This document shows positions 17,632 through 31,617 of a stretch of DNA of 64,000 nt, piece after piece. Source of the stretch: Pseudoxanthomonas sp. CF385. GTDB taxonomy: Bacteria > Pseudomonadota > Gammaproteobacteria > Xanthomonadales > Xanthomonadaceae. The stretch covers positions 124,001 through 188,000 of the forward strand of contig NZ_FNKZ01000001.1 of NCBI RefSeq assembly GCF_900104255.1, written 5' to 3'. Positions within the stretch are counted from its first letter, which is position 1. Each line of letters starts with the position of its first letter. The notes under the pieces are model-generated. The model saw only the letters and a list, made by a program, of their open reading frames with translations, was not told where the DNA came from and searched no databases. The position numbers were made by a program, and so were the translations under genes.

Positions 17632-18791
17632 GCCTGGCGTTCCTGCTGCCGGCCGGCCTGGCCGCGCTTGCGGCCCTGTTGCTGCCGTTGCTGCTGCACC
17701 TCGCGCGCCGACACGAACAGACGCCGACCGATTTCGCCGCGCTGCGCTGGCTCCGGCAGAAGCCCAAACCCCGCCATCGCATCCGCTTCGACGAATGGCC
17801 GTTGCTGCTGCTGCGGTTGCTGCTGCTCGCGCTGCTCGCACTATGGCTGGCGCGACCGGTGCTGTCGGGCCTGGACGATGACAGGCCCTGGCAGGTCGTC
17901 GTGCCGGGCGTCGACGCCGGCCTCGCGCGGACGCAGGCCACCGATCCGCGCACGCGCCTGCACTGGCTGGCACCCGGCTTCCCGTCGTTGGACGCACCCG
18001 CACCTACCGACACGCCTGCCATCGGCAGCCTGCTGCGCCAGCTGGATGCCGAACTGCCACCGGGCGTGGCGTTGACCGTCGTGGTGCCGAGCACGCTGCA
18101 GGGCGCCGATGCCGAGCGCCCGACGTTGTCGCGCGACGTCGCCTGGAACATCGTCGACGGTGCGATGCCGGCGACGAACGCGGCCCCGCCTTCGCCGCTC
18201 GCCCTCGTGGTTCGCCAGGCCGCCGGCGATGAACGCGGCCTGCGCTACCTGCGCGCCGCGGCCCGCGCCTGGCAACCGGCGAACGCGACCGCCGCGCCGC
18301 TGCAGGTCGGCACGCCCGACGCGCCGCTGCCGGCGCCCACGCATCCGTTGGTATGGCAGGTTCCCGGTCCGGTGCCGTCGACGGTGATGCAGTGGATCGC
18401 CGCGGGCGGCACCGCGCTGCTGGACAGCGATGCCACGCTGGACGGTGTCGCGATGACCTCGGTGGCGTGGCGCGATGCCGACGGCACGCCGCTCGTCGAA
18501 GCCACGGCGCATGGCCGCGGTCGGGTAATGCGCTTCACCCGGCCGTTGCGGCCGGATGCCATGCCGGTGTTGGTCGACGCGGATTTCCCGCATCAATTGC
18601 GTGCGCTGTTCGACCCGCCGGCGGACGCACCGTCACGCGTGTCGGCTGCCGACTATGCCCCGGTCGGTGGCGGCGCGTCCTATCCGGTCGCGCCACGCGA
18701 CCTGCAGCCCTGGCTCGCACTCCTGATCGCACTGCTCGCGCTGATCGAACGCTGGATGGCGACACGACGGACGCGGAGCGTGGCGCCATGA
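17628..18791 (+). CDS. BatA-like membrane protein
   Basis: A 387-residue protein. The N-terminus has the BatA signature: a first membrane helix (residues 3-23), the loop LLLHLARRHEQTPTDFAALRW, then a second helix (about 60-80). The remaining ~280 residues are presumably periplasmic, and a last hydrophobic segment sits near 360-380. No vWA metal motif was recognised in the middle. It is joined to the genes on both sides by ATGA overlaps, so it belongs to a coupled membrane complex with MoxR and DUF58. Confidence 0.82.
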   Translation: MSLAFLLPAGLAALAALLLPLLLHLARRHEQTPTDFAALRWLRQKPKPRHRIRFDEWPLLLLRLLLLALLALWLARPVLSGLDDDRPWQVVVPGVDAGLARTQATDPRTRLHWLAPGFPSLDAPAPTDTPAIGSLLRQLDAELPPGVALTVVVPSTLQGADAERPTLSRDVAWNIVDGAMPATNAAPPSPLALVVRQAAGDERGLRYLRAAARAWQPANATAAPLQVGTPDAPLPAPTHPLVWQVPGPVPSTVMQWIAAGGTALLDSDATLDGVAMTSVAWRDADGTPLVEATAHGRGRVMRFTRPLRPDAMPVLVDADFPHQLRALFDPPADAPSRVSAADYAPVGGGASYPVAPRDLQPWLALLIALLALIERWMATRRTRSVAP

Positions 18792-20956
18792 CGCGCTCGG
18801 CCTTCGATCGCCTTGCCCAAGCCAGGCGCCACGCCGGCATCGGCCAGCTGCTGTTGGGCGTGGCGATGCCTGTCGCCGTGGGTGGCGTGCTGTGGCGTAT
18901 CGCATCGCCCGCGCCCGCCCTCATCGTGGCCCTGGCTGGCATCGCGGTGTTGGCCGCGCTCGCCTGGCGGCGGTCGCGCGCCTTCGATACCGCCTGGCTG
19001 GTGCGCCAGCTGGACGCGCAGCGCAGGGATCTCGACGACAGCAGCGACCTGCTGCTTGCGCCACCCGCCACCCTGACCCCGCTGCAGCACCTGCAGCAGG
19101 CGCGCATCCGCGAACGGCTGCGCACCCAGCCCGCTCCCGACCTGCGTGCACCCTGGCCGTGGCCCCGCATCGTGGCCATGTGGCTCGCCGCCGCCGTGGT
19201 GGTCGCTGCCGCCGCCCTGTGGCCGGCACGCACATCGGATCCCGGCACGCTGGCACCCGCGGACGAGGACACCCCCGTCGTTCCCGGCGTGCCGCGCCTC
19301 ATCGCGCAGCGGCTGCACGTGGCGCCGCCGGCCTACACGGGACAATCGCCGCGCGACGAGGCCACGCTGGATGCGAAAGCGCCTGCCGGTTCGCGCCTGG
19401 CCTGGACGCTGCGTTTCGTGCCGCAACCGACGCGGGCGGATCTCGTCTTCCACGACGGTCAGCGCATCGCCCTGGTCCGCGACGGCGACATCTGGCAGGC
19501 CACGCACGTGCTGGTGAAGTCCACGCTGTATCGCGTCGTCGCCGCCGGCACCGAAACGCAACCGCCCGCGAAGTTGCGCCGGCTCGATGCGGTACCCGAC
19601 CGCGTGCCGCAGGTGAAGGTGCTGGCCCCCGACCGCGGCCTCAGCCTGGTGGCGGTCGGACAGACGCGCTGGGCCTTGGCCTTCGAGGCGCGCGACGATT
19701 ACGGCGTCGCCTCGAAGGCCACGCTGAAACTGACGCTGGCGCAGGGCAGCGGCGAAAACATCGCGTTCAAGGAACAGGTGATGACGCTGCACGGCACCGG
19801 CCCGGCGACCGCGCGCCGCTTCGCCGCCTCGCTCGATCTGAAGGCGCTCGGCATGGCCGTGGGCGACGACCTGATTGCGCAGCTGACGGTGCACGATACG
19901 CGTGCGCCCTCGCCGCAGACCGCGCAAAGCCCCGGCTTGATCCTGCGTTGGCCGGCGGACCTCGGCCAGGAAAGCACGGGGCTGGAAGGGCTGGTGAAGA
20001 AGGTGATGCCGGCGTACTTCCGCAGCCAGCGCCAGATCATCATCGACGCCGAAGCGCTGCAGAAGCAGAAACGCGGTCTCGCCGCGGACACGTTCGTCAC
20101 GCGGTCGGACGGGATCGGCGTGGACCAGCGCATCCTGCGCCTGCGTTACGGCCAGTTCCTCGGTGAGGAAGCCGAAGGCGAACCGCAGCCGCCCCCGACC
20201 AGCGACACCGATGACGACCACGCGGACGACGACGGGCACGACCACGCGAGCGAAACGCCCGCCGCGCAGGACGACCACGACCATGCGACATCGGCGACCG
20301 GCACGGGGTTCGGCCGCGAAGCCGACGTGCTCGAAGCCTACGGCCATACCCACGACCACGCCGAAGCGGCGACGCTGCTCGACCCCGAGACGCGTGCCAC
20401 GCTGAAGAAGGCGCTGGACCAGATGTGGCAGTCGGAACTGCACCTGCGCCAGGGCCAGCCGGACCGCGCCCTGCCGTTCGCCTACAAGGCGCTGGAGTAC
20501 ATCAAGCAGGTGCAGCAGGCCACGCGCATCTACCTGGCGCGCGTCGGGCCGGAGCTGCCGCCGATCGACGAGACGCGCCGGATGGGCGGCGACCGCAAGG
20601 GCATCGCTTCCCGCGCGCTCGGCCCGCTAGCCCCGATGCCCGACGATGCGGATGCGGCGCCCGCACGCGCATGGCGCGCGCTGGCCGATGACGGTGCGCC
20701 GGCGGACGTGGCGGACCTGGATGCCTTGCAGGCGTGGCTGCACACGAACGAGGCGCGCGTGCCGGATGCGCTGGACCTGTTCGCCGCCATCGACGAAGTC
20801 CGTGGCGATCCGGCGTGCGCCTCCTGCCGTGCACGCCTGCGCGCAATGCTGTGGTCGGCCTCGCCCCAACCGCCAGCGCGGGTACCGCGCCGCAGCGCAC
20901 CGGATGACGCCGGCCGCCGGTACCTCGATGCCCTGCAGCAGGAGCCCGCGCGATGA
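18788..20956 (+). CDS. DUF4175-like membrane protein with His/Asp-rich segment
   Basis: A 722-residue protein with two hydrophobic helices near the N-terminus (about 20-60) and another near 130-155, then a long soluble region. It resembles DUF4175-type proteins found in MoxR/BatA operons. Residues ~473-540 are rich in histidine and acid (DDHADDDGHDHA, DDHDHA, GHTHDHAE) and could bind divalent metal. A helical segment follows (MWQSELHLRQGQPDRALPFA), and there is a C-terminal ASCRA cysteine pair. It overlaps its neighbours by ATGA on both sides. Confidence 0.75.
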   Translation: MTRSAFDRLAQARRHAGIGQLLLGVAMPVAVGGVLWRIASPAPALIVALAGIAVLAALAWRRSRAFDTAWLVRQLDAQRRDLDDSSDLLLAPPATLTPLQHLQQARIRERLRTQPAPDLRAPWPWPRIVAMWLAAAVVVAAAALWPARTSDPGTLAPADEDTPVVPGVPRLIAQRLHVAPPAYTGQSPRDEATLDAKAPAGSRLAWTLRFVPQPTRADLVFHDGQRIALVRDGDIWQATHVLVKSTLYRVVAAGTETQPPAKLRRLDAVPDRVPQVKVLAPDRGLSLVAVGQTRWALAFEARDDYGVASKATLKLTLAQGSGENIAFKEQVMTLHGTGPATARRFAASLDLKALGMAVGDDLIAQLTVHDTRAPSPQTAQSPGLILRWPADLGQESTGLEGLVKKVMPAYFRSQRQIIIDAEALQKQKRGLAADTFVTRSDGIGVDQRILRLRYGQFLGEEAEGEPQPPPTSDTDDDHADDDGHDHASETPAAQDDHDHATSATGTGFGREADVLEAYGHTHDHAEAATLLDPETRATLKKALDQMWQSELHLRQGQPDRALPFAYKALEYIKQVQQATRIYLARVGPELPPIDETRRMGGDRKGIASRALGPLAPMPDDADAAPARAWRALADDGAPADVADLDALQAWLHTNEARVPDALDLFAAIDEVRGDPACASCRARLRAMLWSASPQPPARVPRRSAPDDAGRRYLDALQQEPAR

Positions 20957-22776
20957 ATCTGCACGCTTCCCTGCCCCTGCTGCTGGCCGGCCTGCTCGCC
21001 CTCGGCGTGCTGCTCGCCGGGACGCGACTGATCTTGCGTCGCCGTGCCGCAGCGCCCGGGCTGCGCGGGCCTCTCACGCGCTTCCTGCTGCTGTGTGCAC
21101 TGCAGCCGGTCTGCGCGCTGCTGCTGTACTTCACCCTGCTGCCGCCACGCCAGGCGTCCACCGCCGGCACCCTGGTCGTGATCACGGCGAACGCCGGGCA
21201 GGTCGCCCTGCCTGTCGCGCTGCAGGGCCAACCCCGCGTCGCGCTGCCTGAGGCGCCCGCCTCCACCGGCGTCGAACGCGTGCCCGACCTGGGGACCGCA
21301 TTGCGCCGGCATCCCGGCGTGCGCACGCTGCATGTCGTCGGCGACGGACTGGAAGCGCGCGACCGCGATGCGCTGGGCGGTCGGCATGTCGTGTTCTCGC
21401 CCGGCGCCCTGCCACGCGGCTTCGTCGAAGTGGCCGCGGTGGATGTCGTCGCCCCCGGCGACACGTTCGTCGCGAGCGGCCGCGTGAACGCGGTACCGCG
21501 GGCGACGGCCGTGCTGCGCGATCCCGCGGGCCAGCGCATCGATGCCGGACCGGTGGATGCGCAGGGCCGTTTCCGTCTGGGCGGCGTCGCCCGCCTGCCC
21601 GGCCCCGCGCTGTTCCGGATCGACGTGCAGGACGCGGGCGGCGCGGTCGCCGCTACCGTGTCGTTGCCGGTGTGGACGGAACCGGCGCCGCCGCCGCGCG
21701 TGTGGGTGCTCGCGGGTGCGCCGAACGCCGAAGGCAAGTACCTGCGCCGCTGGGCGATGGATGTGGGCATTCCGCTGCATCTCCAGGTCAGCCTGGGTGG
21801 TGGCATCCAACTGGGCGACGCGCCATTGCCCATGACCGCCGATACCCTGCGCCGCTTCGACCTGGTGGTGCTGGACGCCCGGAGTGCCGCGGGGCTCGGC
21901 GAAGGGCAGCGCGCCGTGCTGGGCGCCGCGGTGCGCGAGGGGTTGGGCGTGCTGGTGCGCGCGGATGGGCCGCTGCCGCTTCCCTTGCAACGCACGCTGG
22001 GCCTGTCGTCCGTCGGCAATGACGAGGCCGAGTTCCGCCTGCCGCGTCCCGCACCGGACGACGACGCCTGGCGCGCGCGACGGGGCGCGGGTACCGCCGA
22101 CCTGCCGGTGGACGCCGATGCCGTGCCCGGTGGCGTGCCGGTCCTGACGCGCCGGATGGCGCGGATGCCGATGGGCGACCAGGTGCCGCTGCTGCGCGAC
22201 GCCGGCGGCGTGCCGGTCGCGTGGTGGCATGCGATGGGCCGGGGCCGCGTCGGCCTGTGGACGCCCGGCGACACCTACACGCTGGTGCTGGCAGGCCATC
22301 CCGACCTGCATGCGGGGCTGTGGTCGCGGGCCTTCGCCACGCTGGCGCGCGTGGGCGCGCAGGGATCGGTTGCGGTGCCCGAGGGTGCGCGCGTCGGCGA
22401 ACGTGCCTCCCTGTGCGGCATCGTCGACGTGGCCCGCATCATCGCGCCCGATGGCACCGCCGCACGGGTGCAGCACGATCCGGCAACGCGCGCACGCTGC
22501 GCCGGCTTCTGGCCGCGGACCGCGGGCTGGCATCACCTGAGGACGGGCGGAAGCGCGACGCCCTTTTTCGTCCGCGCGGGCGACGATGCCCCGTCGCTGC
22601 ATCGCGCCGACGTGCGCGCGCAGACCCTGCAACGCGCCACGCGGGTGACCCCGCCCGAGCCGCCCCAGCCCGCCACCGAAGGGGCGCGGGGGCCGGCATG
22701 GCCGTGGTTCCTCGCCTGGCTGTCCGCGACCGCCCTGCTCTGGTGGCTGGAACGCCGGCGCACCGCGGCCGATTAA
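20953..22776 (+). CDS. membrane protein at the end of the MoxR operon
   Basis: A 607-residue protein with membrane helices at about 7-27 and 44-64 and one near the C-terminus (WPWFLAWLSATALLWW). In between, a carboxypeptidase-regulatory-like beta domain (about 170-230, FVASGRVNAVPRATAVLRD) is followed by a segment resembling a glutamine-amidotransferase-like fold (RRFDLVVLDARSAAGL). This shape is usual for the last gene of MoxR/BatA operons, but I do not recognise a named family. It is joined by ATGA to the gene before it. The next gene is 58 bases downstream. Confidence 0.72.
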   Translation: MNLHASLPLLLAGLLALGVLLAGTRLILRRRAAAPGLRGPLTRFLLLCALQPVCALLLYFTLLPPRQASTAGTLVVITANAGQVALPVALQGQPRVALPEAPASTGVERVPDLGTALRRHPGVRTLHVVGDGLEARDRDALGGRHVVFSPGALPRGFVEVAAVDVVAPGDTFVASGRVNAVPRATAVLRDPAGQRIDAGPVDAQGRFRLGGVARLPGPALFRIDVQDAGGAVAATVSLPVWTEPAPPPRVWVLAGAPNAEGKYLRRWAMDVGIPLHLQVSLGGGIQLGDAPLPMTADTLRRFDLVVLDARSAAGLGEGQRAVLGAAVREGLGVLVRADGPLPLPLQRTLGLSSVGNDEAEFRLPRPAPDDDAWRARRGAGTADLPVDADAVPGGVPVLTRRMARMPMGDQVPLLRDAGGVPVAWWHAMGRGRVGLWTPGDTYTLVLAGHPDLHAGLWSRAFATLARVGAQGSVAVPEGARVGERASLCGIVDVARIIAPDGTAARVQHDPATRARCAGFWPRTAGWHHLRTGGSATPFFVRAGDDAPSLHRADVRAQTLQRATRVTPPEPPQPATEGARGPAWPWFLAWLSATALLWWLERRRTAAD

Positions 22777-22834
22777 CGACTCTCGAATGTCCGGTGCGTA
22801 ATCCTCTCCTTCATCTCATCTTCCGGAGTTACGC

Positions 22835-23200
22835 ATGATCCGAACGGCGATCCCCGCCCTGCTGCTGACCCTCTCGCTGGCCGCCTGCTCGTCGCCCGAC
22901 ACCGACGAACAGACCGCCGCCGCCGAACAGTCCCAGGCCGCCGCAAGCGAAGCCGCCACGCCGCCCGCCGCCGAACCCGCGCCGGCCGAGCTCGCGGGCA
23001 CGTGCGACGACACCCAGGCGCAGTGGATCATCGGCAGGACGCCGGCCGAGAAGGACATCGAACAGGCGAAGAACGACAGCAAGTCCGAGGCCGTGCGCGC
23101 GCTGAAGCCGGGCGACGCCGCGACGATGGACTTCAATCCGAATCGCCTGAACATCATCCTCGACGAGAAGGGCGCGGTCGCCTCCGTCAACTGCGGCTGA
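22835..23200 (+). CDS. I78-type peptidase inhibitor lipoprotein
   Basis: A 121-residue lipoprotein. The lipobox LAAC places the lipid on Cys18, followed by an Ala/Glu-rich spacer. The last ~70 residues fit the I78 inhibitor family: an opening Cys-Asp (TCDDTQAQWIIGR), then the conserved pattern with NPNRLNIILDE and a closing VNCG that can make a disulfide with the first Cys. I78 members inhibit serine peptidases. A strong terminator follows 30 bases downstream. Confidence 0.82.
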   Translation: MIRTAIPALLLTLSLAACSSPDTDEQTAAAEQSQAAASEAATPPAAEPAPAELAGTCDDTQAQWIIGRTPAEKDIEQAKNDSKSEAVRALKPGDAATMDFNPNRLNIILDEKGAVASVNCG

Positions 23201-23230
23201 GGCTTCGCGAAGACACCGCAGCACCCTGAA

Positions 23231-23257
23231 ACGCCCGCGGCAGCGCGGGCGTTTTTT
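23231..23257 (+). terminator. rho-independent terminator
   Basis: ACGCCCGCG (23231-23239) and CGCGGGCGT (23244-23252) form a 9-bp stem with a GCAG loop, followed by a run of T. It ends the I78 gene and isolates gltBD from upstream transcription. Confidence 0.92.
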
Positions 23258-23292
23258 TGTTACCTGACGCACGCGTTTTTGCCGCGCGAAAA

Positions 23293-23356
23293 GTTGCCTT
23301 TGCAACCAATAAGTGGTGCGCCAGAGGTGTTGTTGCGGCGTCGCAGCATCTATGGT
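23293..23356 (+). promoter_or_regulatory. possible gltB promoter region with a short dyad
   Basis: Between the terminator and gltB lies a small dyad, GTTGC-CTTT-GCAAC (23293-23306). Further on, TATGGT at 23351-23356 could be a -10, with a poor TTGTTG 15 bases upstream. This stretch is clearly less GC-rich than its surroundings. Assignment is weak. Confidence 0.3.
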
Positions 23357-23439
23357 CTAGTCGGATTTCCGGTGACATTTCGAAGTGCCGCTGCGCGGGC
23401 AGGGCACGGTGTCGCCGTCACTCCGGTTTGAGGCAAGAC

Positions 23440-29414
<5,975 letters not shown>

Positions 29415-29424
29415 CAGAGGGCGA

Positions 29425-30480
29425 TCAGGCCTTCAGCGTCGCCATGTCGATGACGAAGCGGTACTTCACGTCGCCCTTCAGCATGCGCTCGTAAGCATCG
29501 TTGATCGCATCCATCCGGATCATCTCGATGTCCGACACGATGCCGTGCCTGGCGCAGAACTCCAGCATCTCCTGGGTCTCGCGGATGCCGCCGATCGCCG
29601 AGCCTGCCAGCGATCGGCGCTTGAGCATCAGGCCGAACACGTTCGGCGACGGATGCGGCGTGGCCGGCGCCCCCACCAGCACCATGGTGCCGTCGCGCGC
29701 GAGGGTGTTGAGCAAGGCATCCAGGTCGTGCGGCGCGGCCACCGTGTTGATGATGAAATCGAGCTTGGCCGCCTGCGCCGCCATCTGATCCGGATCGCGC
29801 GAGACCACCACCTCCGAGGCACCCAGGCGGAGCGCGTCCTCGCGCTTGTTCTCCGAGGTGGTGAAAAGGACGACGTACGCACCCATCGCCTTGGCGATCT
29901 TCACCGCCATGTGGCCCAGCCCGCCCAGGCCGACCACGCCCACCTTGCTGCCCGGACCGACCTTCCAGTGCGCCAGCGGCGAGTACGTGGTGATGCCGGC
30001 GCACAGCAGCGGTGCCACGGCGGCCAGCTGGTCTTCGTCGTGGGTGATGTGCAGCACGTACTTCTCGTCGACGACGATCTGGTCCGAGTAACCACCGTAC
30101 GTGTTCTCGGTGCCGCCGAAGATGGACCCGTTGTAGGTGCCGGTGAAGCCGGTCTCGCAGTACTGTTCGTCACCTGCGCGGCAGGAAGCGCACTCGCGGC
30201 AGCTGTCGACGATGCAGCCGATGCCGGCCAGGTCGCCGACCTTGAAGCCCTTCACCGCATTGCCGATCGCACTGACGCGGCCGACGATCTCGTGGCCCGG
30301 CACCGACGGATACAGCGTGTTGTGCCATTCGTTGCGCGCGGTATGCAGGTCCGAATGGCAGACGCCGCAATACAGGATTTCGATGCGCACGTCGTGCGGG
30401 CCGGGTTCGCGCCGCTCGAAAGCGAACGCGGTCAGGGGCTGGTCGGCGCTCTGCGCCGCATAACCGTGAGCAGCACTCAT
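29425..30480 (-). CDS. NAD(P)-dependent zinc alcohol dehydrogenase, cinnamyl/YahK type
   Basis: A 351-residue medium-chain dehydrogenase. Catalytic zinc ligands are in CGVCHSDLH (about 38-46) and PGHEIVG (about 64). Four structural-zinc cysteines lie in CRECASCRAGDEQYC. The Rossmann motif is GVVGLGGLGHMAVKIA, near 180. It resembles broad-specificity aldehyde reductases such as YahK, and the natural substrate is not evident. The start at 30480 follows a GGAG motif; an upstream in-frame ATG at 30513 adds 11 residues without a better ribosome site. Confidence 0.93.
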   Translation of the reverse strand: MSAAHGYAAQSADQPLTAFAFERREPGPHDVRIEILYCGVCHSDLHTARNEWHNTLYPSVPGHEIVGRVSAIGNAVKGFKVGDLAGIGCIVDSCRECASCRAGDEQYCETGFTGTYNGSIFGGTENTYGGYSDQIVVDEKYVLHITHDEDQLAAVAPLLCAGITTYSPLAHWKVGPGSKVGVVGLGGLGHMAVKIAKAMGAYVVLFTTSENKREDALRLGASEVVVSRDPDQMAAQAAKLDFIINTVAAPHDLDALLNTLARDGTMVLVGAPATPHPSPNVFGLMLKRRSLAGSAIGGIRETQEMLEFCARHGIVSDIEMIRMDAINDAYERMLKGDVKYRFVIDMATLKA

Positions 30481-30628
30481 GGGATTCTCCGGTCGGGGGA
30501 TTGGGCTGGCCATTCTAGGTGGCTCCCTGTTACGGACAATGCCGAATTCCGGCGTGTCCTTGCCTGATCCTGCACGCCCCGCGGAGCTTGGCTTAGACTG
30601 ACGCGGTCCCTCTCAACGACGTCGCCGC

Positions 30629-31540
30629 ATGCGCCTGGGCCTGGCCGCCAACCGTCTGCACCACCATACCGAGGACGCGGCGCTGTTCCGCTGGCTGCGC
30701 GCCTGCGAGCCCGGCATCCGCGACCTGCAGCTGGCCTTGCATGCGGTCGGCCGCACCCACGACGCGATCGCCGCCGCTGGCATGCTCCGCGGCTACGACG
30801 GACTCAAACGCTATCCGTACGGCCGCGATGGCGGGCTGATGAAGCTGGTGGCGGAAGTCGTCGGCCTGGAAGGCGCGGAGCGCAGCCTGGACGGTGCGAT
30901 CTACTTCATCGATCCCGTCGATCCGTCCTCGATCTTTCCCGAAGCCACCGCGCTGAAGCGCCAGTGCGTGATCCACGGCAAGCCGTTCCTGTCGACGGTG
31001 GCTTCGGCGCGCGACTGGGTCGAGATGGAGCGCATCCACGCCGGCTTCGCACCCGACCGTGGTGCGGACCACTTCCATGCGCTGGAATCGCAGACGCTGG
31101 CGCTGATCGCGCACGATGCGATGAAGCCCGAGATGCTGGCCTTCGCCGATACCCATTTCGACGTGCTCTCCCGTTTTGCCCACCGCATGGCGACCGGCAC
31201 GACCGGCCTGCGCCTCAACGAACTGGCGTGGAGCCGCGGCTGGCCGCAGGACGTCCCGTGGGTGGAGCGTTTCCAGAGCGGTCCGCTCGGTGGCGACGCG
31301 CAGATCGCGGACCGCGTGCTCGAGCACCGCTGCCAACGCGTGATCTTCTTCGAGGACCCGCACGTGGCGCGCCAGCACGAGGCGGACATCCAGCTGCTGG
31401 AGCGCGCGGTCACCACGGTCACCGACGAGGCCGTGTGCACGACGTCGCTGGCGGTGGCGAAGCGCTGGTGCGAGGCGGTCGGCAAGCGCCTCGCCTTTGT
31501 GGGAGCGACGTCAGTCGCGAAAGCACAGGTGAAAGATTGA
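30629..31540 (+). CDS. mgsA: methylglyoxal synthase with two tandem domains
   Basis: A 303-residue protein, about twice the usual methylglyoxal synthase (about 150). The C-terminal half (about 155-290) keeps the active site: His162 and Asp163 in LIAHDA, ATGTTGLRL, catalytic Asp223 in SGPLGGD and His250 in VARQHEAD. It should convert dihydroxyacetone phosphate to methylglyoxal. The N-terminal half looks like a degenerate copy: ALHAVGR, GRDGGLMKL and AIYFIDPVDPSS align with the same positions, but the SGPxGGD motif is gone. The last ~18 residues (from FVGATSVAKA) are read from a REP element, so the native C-terminus was probably different. Product identity is sure; the role of the first domain is not. 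Confidence 0.88.
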   Translation: MRLGLAANRLHHHTEDAALFRWLRACEPGIRDLQLALHAVGRTHDAIAAAGMLRGYDGLKRYPYGRDGGLMKLVAEVVGLEGAERSLDGAIYFIDPVDPSSIFPEATALKRQCVIHGKPFLSTVASARDWVEMERIHAGFAPDRGADHFHALESQTLALIAHDAMKPEMLAFADTHFDVLSRFAHRMATGTTGLRLNELAWSRGWPQDVPWVERFQSGPLGGDAQIADRVLEHRCQRVIFFEDPHVARQHEADIQLLERAVTTVTDEAVCTTSLAVAKRWCEAVGKRLAFVGATSVAKAQVKD

Positions 31541-31602
31541 GGCCGACGTTGAGTGCGATCGAGACTCGGTGAGAAAGCGTTCGCGACTGACGTCGCTCCC
31601 AC
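31499..31602. repeat. REP pair, family B, overlapping the mgsA end
   Basis: GTGGGAGCGACGTCAGTCGCGA (31499-31520) faces TCGCGACTGACGTCGCTCCCAC (31581-31602). The left unit lies inside the mgsA reading frame and encodes VGATSVA. The same 22-mer occurs again at 53387 and, with a GTAG head, at 34737. Confidence 0.88.
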
Positions 31603-31617
31603 AGCACAGATGACCGC

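Noticed and set aside
23257..23439. N-terminal extension of gltB by 61 codons
   Set aside because: It would start inside a rho-independent terminator. The 23-residue propeptide from ATG 23440 matches glutamate synthases.
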